A stretch of 64,000 bases of DNA. Origin: Rhodosporidiobolus odoratus. Its lineage: Eukaryota > Basidiomycota > Microbotryomycetes > Sporidiobolales > Sporidiobolaceae. Positions 36,886-48,614 of this stretch are shown here, piece by piece. The notes under the pieces were generated by a model. It did not search any database. It was given only the letters and a program-made list of their open reading frames with translations, and was not told the origin of the DNA. Both the position numbers and the translations under genes were made by a program. The stretch is from positions 434,001-498,000 of the forward strand of contig JAOANU010000002.1 in assembly GCA_034387635.1 (NCBI GenBank). The letters are read 5' to 3'. The first letter of the stretch is position 1; each line of letters starts with the position of its first letter.

Positions 36886-38470
36886 TCAATACTTGACATG
36901 CGCCCTCTCTGCCTTGACCACCTTATCCTCCATCCTCACACTATTGAGTGCCGTCCATTCAGCTTCCCCAACAGGCGCCAGAGTCGACTTCCTGTGACCC
37001 GGCACATCCGGCAAGCGAATCGCATTCGGGTCCGACAAGTCCCAGTTCTGACACTTGGCTTCCCATTCTTTGTCGGGAATGAACTCGAGGTAAGTGTTGG
37101 TGAGGCGGGTGAGGAGAGGCTTGGCGGAAAGAGGTGCCTACGAAGGGAATTTGGGGGATCAGTTATCAGCGAGAGGCCGGGAAAAGGTCTCACCTCTTCT
37201 TTTTTCTCGGGTTCGGGGAACCAGCTCGCGGAGTAACCGACGGCGGTCATGATCCTGTCTTCATTCGTCGAGTTGGGCATGCCCGCATGCCTGTGAGCGG
37301 ACAATTAGCCTTGTCAGCTTGAACGGGGACGAGGGGAGAATGGCAAGGCTTACCATGTCCGCATGTCCCTCAACGTGATCGTTCCCATCGGCACCTTGAC
37401 CTGCGCACCAGGACGGACCTTGGCTCGTTCGGCAATCGCTCGAGGTGAAACGTCGCAAAGGGGCGTTTCCGAGTCGAGGGACGGCCAAAGTTGGTCGCTA
37501 GCCGTCGAGCAGTTGTGCGAGCCGAGCCAGAACTCGGTGGAACCGTTCTCAGGTGTCTGTAGAATGGAGACGTGCTTGTCAGTGTCAGGGAGCGTGAAGA
37601 CGAGGAGCTGAAACCTTTTACAAAGTCCGAAAGTGCTAGATTTGTGTTGAGCATGTACGGCGCGTTGGGGTGTAACCAGGGTGCGTCTTTGTGGACCGGT
37701 TGGCGCTCGGTGGTGTTGGCGATTGCGCAGTTGGCCGTGAGGATGGAGAGGTTGACATTCGGGCCGAGGTAGGCTTCGACAATGGCGACTATGAAGGGGT
37801 TGGCGAAGACGTCTTCGAAGAGGAGGGCGGGATCTGCTCGAAGATGAAGAGGGACCGGTAGCACGCAACGCGATAAGGGCAGAAGTCGTTGGTAAGATAG
37901 CGATAATGAGGGACGCCCGGAAGAAGAAGGGAAGGGGAGGGAAGGCAACGAAGAAGAAAGTATATGAGCTGAGCTTCCCGCAATTGCGATGAAAGCTTCA
38001 ACGCACCGGTCAATGGAGCAGACATAAGGAAGTTGCTGGCGATTCCGTGGTTGTAAGCCTCGATTGAAGTCTTGCTCGACTTGATTTCCTTCGCCGTCGC
38101 CATCATCGAGTCTGACAAGGCGCGGACGTGGTCCAGGTCGACAGCGTTGGAGATAGCCAACAGTCCGTCACGGTGGAGGATCTCCATGGCGCGCTGCATG
38201 GTGGCGCGAGACCATTTGCCAGCCTGGAGGGATGCAGAAGCGGGAAAGTCAGTCCCGTCGGTCTCAAGTCTGCGCACGACGTGCCACATCGGACGCGGCA
38301 AGCGAGCGAAAATCGATGTCACTGATACCAACGACACCGCGTTGGAGATGTCCGAACGACAAGGGTTACAAGACGGAGTATCAATGACTTACCGCCTTCT
38401 CCTCATCCGACAAGTTGATGAAGCTGGGCTGAGTAGGCAGCGATGGGGGAGGAACGGAAGCAGCAACCAT
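36886..38470 (-). CDS. Phytanoyl-CoA dioxygenase (PhyH) family oxygenase
   Basis: Fe(II)/2-oxoglutarate-dependent oxygenase; the substrate is unknown. It starts at ATG 38468-38470 (MVAASVPPPSLPTQPSFINL). Exons read RAMEILHRDGLLAISNAVDL, IEAYNHGIASNFLMSAP, LLFEDVFANPFIVAIVEAYL, LSILTANCAIANTTERQPVH, then the HxD metal motif in QPVHKDAPW, NLALSDF, TPENGSTEFWLGSHN, VKVPMGTITLRDMRTWHAGM (distal His), NSTNEDRIMTAVGYSASWFP, and a C-terminal exon with TYLEFIPDKEWEAKCQNWDL ending RAHVKY and stop 36886-36888. The PENGSTEFWLGSHN and HAGMPN blocks are typical of fungal PhyH-like proteins, some of which lie in secondary-metabolite clusters. Here the neighbours give no pathway. Confidence 0.88.
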
Positions 38471-40014
38471 AGCGAGGGCAGAAGGTATGCGAGTGAGCGA
38501 TGAGGTACAGAGCAGAGAAGGGTAGGATAAGTTCCCGACAGATAAGGCGGGCGGCCGGGTCGGCCGGGAAGAGTTACGCCCGAACCGGGCGGGACAGCAT
38601 AGCATAGTCAGCAAAGCAGCGAGGCATCGCCGGACCGCGCAAACACTGCGCCAGTGTGTAGGCCACAGACACGGCAGGCGCAGGCCGACCTCCTTCAGAT
38701 CATTGTGTAAGATGCGCATCAATGGCCGTTGCCGCCGCATCCCACCTCCGGACCCGAAGGACCGACGGCAGAAGACGGGGAGGCAACGACTCAGTTTAGC
38801 GGTTCTGATCTATGTTTGGTTAATCCTGCTGAAGGAGGTTCTGCGCTGCCAAGTTGCACGGAGAAGGCAGCAAGAAAGGGTAGCGGAAGTGGCGACGTGG
38901 AAGCCGGCGACCGCGCCAGAGGTCCATGTCGCGCTTCAGAAGCATGGCGACGGGTGCGACCCGTCCTTGCGGTTTGGTCAGCCGAGAGAACGACAGAAGT
39001 CGGTGAAGTGAAGGAGAACCTGAGCGAAAGGAGGTAGAGGTAAGTAACTCGGTCTCCATGCAATACGGTACTGGTTGTGCGCGTAGGAGATCAGTTTAAG
39101 CGTTGGATATAAGATTCCGCATCGATGCCATGCCCTTTGGGCGATGGATCTCGAGCAGTTACAGATTGTTTAGGTATCATCAACTCTCCTGGGATGGGCC
39201 ATGCGGGATTGCGCGGCAGATGAGACAGGGAAAGTAGCTTACCGGTTCACCTAGCCATTCCCCCTAGACTAGTACCCGACCAGTATGAACTGGATGAGCA
39301 AGAACTTTCGCGCGTCTTAGGCGGGCGTAGAGCCGATAGAGCGGGTTGGTTTCGCAGCAAGACAGGCGAGGAGACGCGCAGATGCGCAGGGCGGCTGAAG
39401 GCGAGTGTGCTGAAATAACGGGTTGAGCATCCTGCGAGAATTGAGAATTCAGCAAACTCAGCTCGCGCGCGGATTGGTGGGATTACTTGTCGAGCCGCCG
39501 CTGTCGTGCGATGAGGTACTGTTCAGCATGTCACACACGCAACTATGGCAAGTATGGCAGCGCAAGACACGAAGCGAAGAAAGGAATACGGAGGAAGGAA
39601 AGAGACGAAGTGAACGACTTCCGCCTTTGATTTCCGTTGCAATCGCAGAGAGGGCCAATACGCCACTTGGCAGCACACACTCACTCACACCTGACAAACT
39701 AGCCAAGTGCCGCACCTTCACGCGCGACTCTCGCTGTTTCCACTCCTTCTCCTTTTCCCATTCTGCGGAAGTGTCCGCTGCTTCTCTCGACAGTGGAAAC
39801 GCGGTCTAGGTTTTATCGTCGACAGCAGTCAGACTCGAGTGAGTTTCCCTGGGCTTTCTCAGCACCGATTGACCTTTCCCCAGTCCACAGACTGCCGTCC
39901 AACCCTTTTCTCCCCACCACCCCCTCCTGAAAGCTCCTTTCTAGGCTCCTACCACGCTTTGCAAAGTACCCCAACTCGCGCAGCACGTCGTATACGTCCG
40001 GCTGTACATCCAGG
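38471..40014. other. Divergent 1.5-kb intergenic region (PhyH-like / PhzF-like)
   Basis: The largest gap in the window. The longest open frames are about 90-130 codons on both strands, of arginine-rich or otherwise non-native composition, without a matching splice partner. It may hold two long promoters or a non-coding transcript; nothing positive was found. Confidence 0.4.
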
Positions 40015-41098
40015 ATGACCGGCGTACCTTCGACATCGTCCCCGCCTGCGCCTCTCCCATTCCGCGTCGTCGATGCCTTCACTTCGTCACCATTCTCCGG
40101 AAACCCCGCCTCGATCGTGCTCTTTCCCTCCGTTGACGACCCGCGCTCTACGGACGACTGCTTCATGCTGAACCTCGCCCGCGAATTCCGGCATCAAGAA
40201 ACGGCTTTTCTCGTCCCTCGCCCCGACACCGATGGTCTCGTTACCTATGGCCTACGGTGGTTTACTCCAACCGTCGAGTTTCCCCTCTGTGGACACGCGA
40301 CGCTGGCATCCGCGCACTTTCTCTTCTCGGAACTCCATCAGGACGCAGACCGTCTCCGCTTCGAAACCTCCATGTCCGGCACCCTTTTCGCTTCGCAACT
40401 CTCCGACAGGCGTATCGAGCTCGACTTCCCGGCTGACGTCTCGGTGGTCTCTGAGGTTGATCCTTATGAAGAGGAGGATCTGCGAGAGAAGCTGCAGCAC
40501 ATGAGCGCAGCTTTGGCGGCCGCAGTGGTTAGAATCGGTCGAGGTAAGTTGGGTTGGATTGTGGAGCTCAAGCAGGACTTTGGGCTAGAGGAAGCTCAGC
40601 TAGATACAGCACCTCTCGTACATTTCTCCCTCCTTCCTTCCTGTTGCTGCGGCTAGTACCGACCTTTCCCCCTTTTCCTGCTCCAATAACTGATCTGCGT
40701 CTCGCACATAGCGCTCACTCGACGGCTACTTTGTCATGACGCAACCGGGAAAGGCAGAGCACGCAGGCTTCGATATCTACTCGCGAGTCTTCGATCCTAA
40801 CGAGCCTGCGCCCGAAGATGCCGTAGTTCGTCTTTTTACCATTCTCTCCGTCGAAAACCACTGATCCAGTGATGATTGCTCACAGACCGGCTCCGCGCAC
40901 TGCATGCTCGCTCCATACTGGCTCACATGCGGCTCGTCCCGTCTTCCTTACGACAACGCGGTCAAATTGAAGCGGATTCGAGCAGAGCAAGGAGGGGCGC
41001 GGCAGGGTCAGATCGAGGCGGAATGGGATGTCGAGAATTGGAGGGTCAAGCTGAGGGGCAATGCGGTCACGGTGATGGAGGGGACATTGCGGCTGTAG
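40015..41098 (+). CDS. PhzF family isomerase-like protein
   Basis: Belongs to the phenazine biosynthesis PhzF / diaminopimelate-epimerase-like fold. Most fungal members have unknown substrates. It starts at ATG 40015 (MTGVPSTSSPPAPLPFRVVD). Landmarks are VDAFTSSPFSGNPASIVLFP, the catalytic Glu in REFRHQETAFL, YGLRWFTPTVEFPLCGHATL (the conserved GHATLA loop), ELDFPADVSV, then after an intron (donor about 40618, acceptor before 40712) RSLDGYFVMTQPGK and DIYSRVFDPNEPAPEDAV. A last exon begins TGSAHCMLAPYW and ends TVMEGTLRL, stop 41096-41098. The exon 2/3 joint uses a weak GTTCGT donor to give the conserved EDxVTGSAHC. About 309 residues, the usual length. Confidence 0.9.
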
Positions 41099-41290
41099 GC
41101 TGCTATTCGCGGTCAGATAGTTTGCCGTTACACTGTAAAACGCGGATTCGGCAATCGTTACGAGCAAATCGGACAGTATGAATACAACATCCATACAGTA
41201 CTGCTCGCCTGGTCGTCCAAGATTGCTCGCAAAGACACGACGGGAGAAGGGCCGGGCAAGACGCCTGATTGCTTTGTGGGAGCTTCTCAT

Positions 41291-42535
41291 TCAAGCCTGC
41301 ATTGTCGGAAGGCCTCGATCCTCTGCCCACAGCGACCTAGTCATCTCCCTCGTCTTCTTCGCCCGTAACTCCTCCACCTCTGCCTCACTGACCGTTCTGA
41401 CGAGCTTGACGGGTGTTGTGATGAAAGGAAACGCCGATGGCGGCACTCGAAGCCGGGGCGAAGAGCGCATCGAGGGAGACTTATCAGGCGAGGGTGTCGT
41501 GCCTCGGGTGAGATGTTGGAGGACGAACTCGGCGACGAGGTGGGAGAAGAAGGGTTTGCGGGGGATATGGTGGCCTGCGGGACAAAGGCGGCTGTTAAGG
41601 CTGCTTTTCTTCACAGTAATGGGAGGCGCCCTAGTCACTCACTACCTTCGTGACAGGCCACAGTAGCACTCCCAAAGCGCAGTACCAGCAACAAAGACCA
41701 ATCTGCCATAGTAAAATTCGTAAGCGAGAAGGCACTGATGAGAAGGGGAAAAAATGCACGCACCGTGATCTACTACGACGTCTCGCTTTCCAAGCAAGTG
41801 TAGAGAAGGCGTCTCGAGTGGCGGACTGAGCCAGTCCCAACACACTCTCTGGCCTGGCACATATGCGCTGCAGTAGATAGCAAAGCGGAATGGCGGTGGA
41901 GGCCACGATGAGGCGGTCTTGGCAGGAGCGGCGAAGACGGGATGCGAGGAAGGCCGTTCGAGCAATGCGGTCAGAAGCACTGCTGCTGCTGCTCTCATCG
42001 AGAAACCGAGAACGCCGTCGAATGGCCCTTCTTTCTCGAATACTTGCCGCAAATAGGCGAGGGTACGGTCGAGTTCGGCGAGGTCTTCTAAGCCTTCGTT
42101 TGAGGAACATCTCCACCAGCTTCGGGGTTCGCTGGAATGCGAAGAAAAGCTGGTCTCGGGAGCTTTCTGTGCGGGAACCGTAGGGCGCAACAGAATGTGG
42201 GCTGCGATGAAAAGCGGGTCAGCAGGGGTACCGCTGAACAAGCCATGGAACAAGCCCACAGCGTCAATGCATACCGTCTCGGCGTTGTCACGCAGCGCTT
42301 GACGGATTGCAGCAGTTTTGCCCTCTGTGTATATAGACAAGGAAAATCAGCCAGCCTGCTTTCAGACGCGTTGGAGTACCAGCGCTTTATGAGAGGGACT
42401 TGCCCAGCATTCGCGCACTTTGTGCATAGTCGTGAAGACATAGAACCCGAGTACGCCGAGGCATTTGAGGTTGGGTCGGTGGTCGGAAGAAAGCAGCAGG
42501 AACGGACGAAGAGTGAGAGGTTGATGATCCGTCAT
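41291..42535 (-). CDS. FSH1-type serine hydrolase
   Basis: Alpha/beta hydrolase of the fungal FSH1/OVCA2 family; acts on unknown esters or thioesters. The proposed start ATG 42533-42535 gives MTDHQPLTLRPFLLLSSDHR then NLKCLGVLGF. Further exons hold KTAAIRQALRDNAETVCIDA, DLAELDRTLAYLRQVFEKEG and the nucleophile elbow FDGVLGFSMRAAAA (Ser in GFSMR), CSAYVPGQRVCWDW and PSLHLLGKRDVVVDH. A short exon DWSLLLVLRFGSATVACHEG follows, joined to GHHIPRKPFFSHLVAEFVLQ, with the catalytic His in the HEGHHIP region. A 40-residue Thr/Pro-rich tail ends at stop 41291-41293. The elbow G-F-S-M-R differs from the usual G-F-S-Q-G. The 5' exons are less secure than the rest. Confidence 0.85.
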
Positions 42536-42905
42536 TGCCAGGATGGCTGGGACGAGTAGGGGCAGGAACCTCAAGTGGATGGGCAGCAGAGGAAGAGCTT
42601 GAAACGGCGTCGACCGAGCTGCTGGTCGCCGAGCCAGGGAGGAGGCGACAGGATTTCTGGGCCCCGCAGCCGTGCGCGAGCCGTGCGTACGGCTAAGTTG
42701 GAGCGTCGGGTGTCGTCCGAAGGCCTCAGCACGGCTCTCACGCTGTTCCATGTTGGTTCCATGATTCACAGATCCCGGACAGTGCCCAGCCCGGAAGGCG
42801 GACCCAGCCACGAACCGAGGAACCGGAGCGTCGACCGTTGAAGTGTCGAACCGCGCCACTTGGCGCCAGATTGGGAGAGCGAGCGACCGTAGTCAAGAGA
42901 CGCCG
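42536..42905. other. Intergenic upstream of FSH1-type gene
   Basis: Divergent gap; only short frames. Contains GCGTACGGCTAAG near 42686, which looks like splice signals in sequence but has no exon partner. Confidence 0.3.
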
Positions 42906-43958
42906 ATGGGACCGCAAGTCACATGGACACTCACAGCGCTTTGTGCTGTGAGTGGTGCCGGTACGTCTAGTCATCAGTGGATGTGGTCGAAAGATGAGGC
43001 GACGCGGACCTCGACAGGCGCTGAGGGTTACCGGAGTGCATAGGGACGGCTGATGCGCTTGGGTATGACCAATGCATGGTGGTAGCAACACGCAGCAAGT
43101 GCACCATCGAATCAGAGGAGGGGGATCAAAACCTCTTCCTCGTCCTCCTGGCCTCCCTCCCTGGCGAAACAGCTAACTACGAAGCTCATACACTGGTGGC
43201 TTCGATCTCACAGATGTACCCTCAAGTCATCATGATCGCCGTCTCCAGCGTTTTGACTCGCCCACCTCGACTCCGCCCTTCTTTCCTTTCTTCCAGATCA
43301 GCCGACTAACCTTGAAGATGCGCCTCGGCAGCATTGGACGGCGTTATCGTATGCGCTGTGACCGTTGATGATCGTCATGACATTGCATTGGTCACAAGGT
43401 CGACTCGTTTCAAGGCGTGGCAGGTCCAAGTCCGTCTCGGTCGTGTTCTTTTCGCTCAAGAAGCTGCTAGTCGGGTTGTTCCTTGCATGCTGAAATGCAG
43501 GCTTTCGACAAAGACGGGACGCTGACGGATTGCTGTCCCTCCTGCCTACTACTATCTGCGCAGCGGCGCTCAGGCGGACCGACAACTTCTTTTTTCTTGT
43601 CGCTCAACCTCTAGACCCACGCCAGCCCTTCAAGGCGACGTATGCAGCGACAAAGCCGGCTGACGAGACTCGAGACGTCGAAGTAAGGTTCCCCTTTTCC
43701 GCGCTACCCTCACGTCAGGCTTTCGTCAGGCTTGGTAGGATTTTGTCCGGTCTGCATTTAGCACCTCTCTTTTCCGTGACTATCCCCCCGGGCAAACCCG
43801 AAGTCCCATGCGCGCTAGTCAAGAGCTCGTCTTCAATTCTTCTCCGCCGTCCGGCAGCCAATGCGCACATTAACGAGTTTGGTCAGCTGGCGGCCGCCTC
43901 GCAGGGATCCGTCCGCTTGTACAGCGCAGCGAAGGTTGTGCAAATGCTGTACACCTAG
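42906..43958 (+). CDS. Doubtful multi-exon protein, possibly secreted
   Basis: Tentative. An ATG at 42906 gives MGPQVTWTLTALCAVSGA, a short hydrophobic stretch like a signal peptide, up to a good GTACGT donor at about 42960. An acceptor after a GCTAAC branch-like site (CTCACAG near 43213) continues in frame as DVPSSHHDRRLQRFDSPTST and FFPFFQISRLTLKMRLGS. A later exon reads RTDNFFFLVAQPLDPRQPF and ATYAATKPADETRDVE (donor GTAAGG near 43683), then AFVRLGRILSGLHLAP, CALVKSSSSILLRRPAANAH and AAASQGSVRLYSAAKV, stop 43956-43958. The donor joining the middle exons (GTATGC near 43349) is weak. No family recognised. Confidence 0.3.
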
Positions 43959-44157
43959 TAGGGACTGATAAGCGCTGTGTATGGCTGCATTCGCATGTAT
44001 TCTGTTCCCCCATTGGCTCTGGAGAAGCGCCACATTGCGTTTCGGTCGTCCTCGGCGCTCCGCGGCCGCTCCGCTCCGACTCTCCTCTCTGCAACTCTCC
44101 TCTTCCTCCCTTCTTCCCTTCCCCTGCACCTTGTCACAGGTCTCACCACCAGCACTC

Positions 44158-47100
44158 ATGTCCGCTGAAGACGCTCCACTCGCACCTCCCGAAGTCAACC
44201 CCTCCTCTCCTTCCACTAGCGTCGCTTCTTCCTCCTCCTCCTGGCAGCCTGTCACTACCGAACAGGAGGCTAGCCCCGCCCACTCTCTCATCGAGTCTCG
44301 CCCTCCCAGCGCAGGCGCTGGCGAAGCACCCGAGGACACCCTCGCCCCGCTCGACACTCAGCTGGACGACGTGTCCGTCTCTAGCGAACTCGAGAACGAA
44401 ACGCCAGTTGCTTGCGAGACGCCGGTTGAGCCGACGTGGAGCCGCAGCCGTCTTCCTGTTGCTGAAGAGGACGATGGCCTCAGTCCAGTCGTCGACGATC
44501 CTGCCGCCCCGAGTAGCACTATAGCGGAAGACGGGGACGAAAAGGAGGAGGCGGAGACGCCGAAAGCTGCTGAGGACACGTCAGCTCTCGCCGACGAGGT
44601 GGTTAAGGCTGTGGAGGCTGCAGTGGCAGAGGTCGCTCAAGCCGAAGATGGTGAGGAGGAGATTCAGGTCGAGACGGAGGTTCTCGTCACGCAAACGGAA
44701 GTGCCCGTTAGTCTCTTTGCTCTCTTGTTTCCGCTTCGCCAGCGTACTGAGCCATTCTCGTCTACATGGAGGCCTTTCCCACTGTTTCTCCTCCGACTGA
44801 CGACGACGCTCCCACGCCCACTTACGACGAGACTACGCCTGCCAAGCCTGCTTTCGTCCTTACCCGTCCTACTCTCGCTGGCGAGAACGAGACCGTCAGC
44901 ATCACCCAGCCGAGCACGCCGTCTGCCTCCATCAAGGATGAGGACGAAGAGGTGGAGAAGGACGAGGGAGAGGAGCCGAAGGAACAGCCGACGAAGGAGG
45001 AAGAAGTCATCACCCGCGCTATCAAGATCAACACTTCGGGCGCTTTCCTCAGGGAGACCAAGTCGGCCGGTCACTTCTTCGCCTCTCCCGTCACAGCCAC
45101 CGAGTTTGTCCCCAACTCAGCCATTGAGCCCAGCTCGAAGACCCAAGCCTTCTTCGACTCGCCGTTCGCTGCAGCAGCCAAGACTCGCGCCTTCTTTGAC
45201 ACGGCGTTTGGTCCCAGTCCGCCCCGTCCTGGTGAAGCATTCATCACCGAGCTCTCGGACGTCGAGATCACCGTCAAAAAGTCGACTCCCGCCGAACCTC
45301 CCGCCGACAGACCGGGCCGTCGTGGTTCGGGGGAGGTTACCAAGTCCTCGCAGTCGACCGACGGTACCCGTCCCCTCATCTCTCCCCCGGAACAAGAGTT
45401 CCGTCGCGGCAGTGGTCGTCGTCGCGAACCCAAGTCTCGCTCCCGTTCTCCCGTACACTCTCGCCACAAGCAGCCTCAGCCTGACGTGCACAGCGACTCC
45501 GAGTCGGACGATGCGCCTCGTCCCTCTTTCCACTTCTCTTCTCGCACGATCGTTTCGTCCGCCGTGCCCAAGCTGAGGCGTGACGTCCCGCCTCCTCCCC
45601 GCAACCACCACCACGGAAACCAGTCTCACCACCACCACCATCCGCACGCTCACTCCCGTCACCGCGAGCAGCGTGCTGAGCCTCGTGCGCCTCCCGTACA
45701 GCAGCAACGCGAGGGGCGTCCCTCTCGCAAAAGCCGCGAAGACGAGCCCAAGTCGCTCGCGAGCATCATCGGCGACCTCAAGGGGGTCCTGGAGCGCGAG
45801 CCGACCGCTTTCTACGCGGTAAAGGGCCTTCTCGCCGACTACGAAGAGAAAAACGCCCGCTTCTTTGGTGGGGCCCGCGGCGGTGTTCCCAGGGAGGCTC
45901 CGGCCAGGAGGGAAGAAGCGCTCGACCGTCGTCCTTCGCAGCCGGAAACTCAGGGCTACCGCCACCCCGCTAGGCCTCCCAAGGACCAGTCCACTCGTGA
46001 ACACCCTCAGCTTTCGAGTAGGGATCGTCCGGTACCTTCTTCCAGGTACTCGCTCACCCAGACGAGCGATGAAGGCAGCGACACGGAGATTGAGATCGTT
46101 AGGGTCCAGCCGGTCAAGTCTGGCAAGCCTGGTACGCTTCCTTTCGCCGCAGTCCCACTGCCTTCCCTGCTGACCGGTTTCTCTTGCTGTAGCAGAGAAG
46201 GTCTACCAGTACAAGGGGCCCTCCCTTGAGCGCCTGACCCGGGACAGCGACCTACCCATCGTTTCGCGCTATAAATCCCCCACTCCGCCTTCCTACCCTC
46301 CTCATCTCTCTCCTCGACGTCTTCACGGTCGTTCAGCCGCCGGCGGATCTGCCTCTTCTGCCATAGCGGCCGCTGCCGCCGCCGTTGCTCCTCCGCTCGT
46401 GCGCCCCGTTCCCGTGCGCCCGAACCACCCTTCCTCGACTTCGTACGCCGTCCAGCCTCCGGTAGAGCGCGACGACCCCCTCCGAGCCCTACAAGCCCGT
46501 GGGACGACCCTGACGGTCGCTCAAGCTGCTCAACTTGCCCAAGGACTCGGACACGAGTCGCAGGCTGAGGAGTTGAGGAGGAGCGGGTTGAGGGCTAAGG
46601 ATAAGGTTACTAAACTAGAGTCGGCGGCGGCGAGCTCGGTGATGACGGCGAGCAAGTCGCAGAGGAGCAGGGAGAAGGATCGCCAGCAGGAGCAGCAGCA
46701 GCCGAGGGAGAAGGACCGTGTTCGTCGTCACTCGTTTGATTCGGTGGCGGACCTCAAGCCGGCGAAGAGGGAGAAGGAGAAGGAGAAAGAGAAGGAGAAG
46801 GAGAGAGTACGCAGCAAGAAGAGCGACGATGTGATTATCCCTGTCGACCTCGGCATCGTCACCACGACCAGCAAGAACCGCTCAGCTCTCGCCAGCGCCG
46901 GTAACGGCGGTAAAGCGAAGGAAGGTCGTCCGCTCGTTGGCGGCGAAGAATCCAAGTCTTCTCTCCCTTCGTCACACACGGTCGTCTTCAAGCCGGCGAC
47001 TACATCCGGCAAGCCTCGTCTCGACCACGTTAGCATTCCCAAGAATGGTCAGCACCCTTACCGCCGCAGATCGAGCGGGAAGGACAATGGGATCTACCCC

Positions 47101-47322
47101 TCGCCGACTGTGGAGCACATGACGAGGCCGACGTTCTACTTCGGCTCTGGCGGCGCGAGTGGAAGTGGGGCGCTGGGAGGGAAGACGGGAGGTGAAGGCG
47201 GAAGCGGCGACAAGCTCGGCAAGGGGAAGAGGGGTAGGGAGTTGAGCTACCCTCAGGGCAAGTCGAAGGCGTTGAAGGATAGGGAGGACTCGACCTCCTT
47301 CGACTTTGACGACTTCTTCTAG
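44158..47322 (+). CDS. Large intrinsically disordered protein, unknown
   Basis: Unrecognised. It starts at ATG 44158 (MSAEDAPLAPPEVNPSSPST) with an acidic Ser/Thr/Glu-rich first exon ending near 44713 (VLVTQTEVPV). The second exon, after an AG near 44768, has MEAFPTVSPPTDDD, a paired motif KTQAFFDSPF / KTRAFFDTAFG, Arg/Ser-rich RREPKSRSRSPVHSRHK, a His-rich stretch (NHHHGNQSHHHHHPHAHSRH) and a predicted helix SLASIIGDLKGVLEREPTAF followed by YAVKGLLADYEEKNARFF. After an intron near 46131-46194 come EKVYQYKGPSLERLTRDSDL, a poly-Ala run, KREKEKEKEKEKERVRSKKS, and the end STSFDFDDFF, stop 47320-47322. About 970 residues. The only block that looks folded is the helix around IIGDLKGVLEREP. Confidence 0.72.
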
Positions 47323-47560
47323 ACGCGCGTTGTGCGCATAGTCGACGGAGGAGGCATCAGTTCCTAGGTCTTCCCGCTTTTCTTTGTTCGACCCTTTCTT
47401 CCCGTTCCTTCTGGTCATCTCGTCTGCAGTGCCCCAGACTCTCGTTTGTACCTGTACAGAGCTTATTGAATCATCAGTCACTAGTTATGCCGTACTTTCG
47501 CTCGATATCGTCGCAAACGTTGATGGATGTCTAGAGAGTCCTGCTATTGCTGGTGCCTCT
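47323..47560. other. Short convergent 3' gap
   Basis: 238 bases between stops of the disordered protein (+) and uS15m (-). Presumably both terminators. Confidence 0.4.
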
Positions 47561-48614
47561 CTACTGTCCTCGGATCATCAGCCTCAACTCCGCCTTGGTG
47601 ACAATGACCTCTCCCTCAACTGCTCGCGGCTCCACCCCGATCTTCTCGAGGCAATCCTCGTAGCGAGTGACAGAGACGGAGCGAAGGTGCTTTAACACGT
47701 TGGCTCGCTTCGAGATGAGTTGGCGGAGGGCTTGCCGGTTCTCGATGTCCCGGGGTTGGGAGATGAGGTGGGCGGAAAGGGAGCGGATGCGGGCGGTGAG
47801 GATGGCGGCTATAACGGGGCAGGGACGGAGCAAAGTTAGCTCACATGACCAAGAGACACCAGGAAGATAGAACGCACATTGAACTTCGGGTGAAGCCGTG
47901 TCTCCCTGCGTCCTTCCGAATGCTGCCACGATCCTCCGGGTGTTCTCCACCTCAATCCCCTTCGAATCAGCATTTCGCAAGTCGACGATGCGCATGAGAG
48001 TGTCGCGCTTGGCTTGTTCCGCCTCCGTTGCCTCCTCGAACCGGGAAAGCATAACAGCGTCGACGGAAGTTGCCTGGTCGCCTAGCGTCGAGCGCAGCGC
48101 CGCCGTTGCCGGGAGGGTGGTCGAGAGTTGCTCAGCCTGTTCAGCCGTCAAGCCAAAGTTGAACAGCTTGGGAGTGTAGCCTTCGGTTGAGGAAGATTCC
48201 GCTGCGGGAGGCGGCCCCCACACTTGCTCCTTGGTGAGGAGGATCTGCTTGAGGAGGCTCTTGTCCCACAGGTCGTCATTGCCCTTTGCGAAACCTAGGA
48301 CGGGGTCGGGACGGGCGGCCTCATGTTGACGGACGAGTTGAACCTTCTTCTCGAGGTTGGCCTTGCGGACGAGACGGGTCTTTCGCCTCGCTCGGGACTC
48401 TTGGGAGGATGCGGAAGCAGAGAATGTTCGGTGCTGGAGAGGACAGGTGGCAGGTAAAGGTGCCTGCGAGGTAGAGGCGAGGGGAAAGGGGAAGGCGGAG
48501 GAGGTCGAGGAGACGGCACACAACGGAGCTGTAGACGCAGTCGATCAGCGTAGGATGGATATGTTAGAGGCTAAACTTACCCCTGGCACCCTTTACTGCT
48601 ACTCTTGACAGCAT
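47561..48614 (-). CDS. MRPS28: Mitochondrial ribosomal protein uS15m (yeast Mrps28)
   Basis: Small-subunit mitoribosome protein that binds 12S/15S rRNA. Exon 1 is tiny: ATG 48612-48614, MLSRVAVKGAR, then donor GTAAGT. Exon 2 starts APLCAVSSTSSAFPFPLAST, a presequence-like Ser/Arg-rich lead with LQHRTFSASASSQESRARRK. The body has KSLLKQILLTKEQVWGPP and RTQGDTASPEVQ. A further intron (donor GTGCGT near 47882) leaves the frame open and leads to the diagnostic S15 core: SAILTARIRSLSAHLISQPR, RQALRQLISKRANVLKHLRS, VTRYEDCLEKIGVEPR. It ends AELRLMIRGQ, stop 47561-47563. About 310 residues, similar to yeast Mrps28. Confidence 0.93.

Noticed and set aside
38700..39810. Possible genes in the 1.5-kb gap
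   Set aside because: Frames of 90-130 codons occur on both strands in the same places, are Arg-rich, and have no matching splice partners.
43370..43420. TGTGACC...GGTCACA local inverted repeat as a regulatory site
   Set aside because: Short, imperfect and isolated; expected by chance at this length.
43981..45576. 531-codon plus-strand ORF as one intron-less protein
   Set aside because: After about 44713 the frame becomes Ser/Arg-rich shadow sequence of the real second exon (starting near 44770 in another frame); only its first part from ATG 44158 is kept.
45117..46004. 295-codon minus-strand ORF
   Set aside because: Antisense shadow of the disordered protein exon; Arg/Val-rich composition typical of reverse frames in GC-rich coding sequence.
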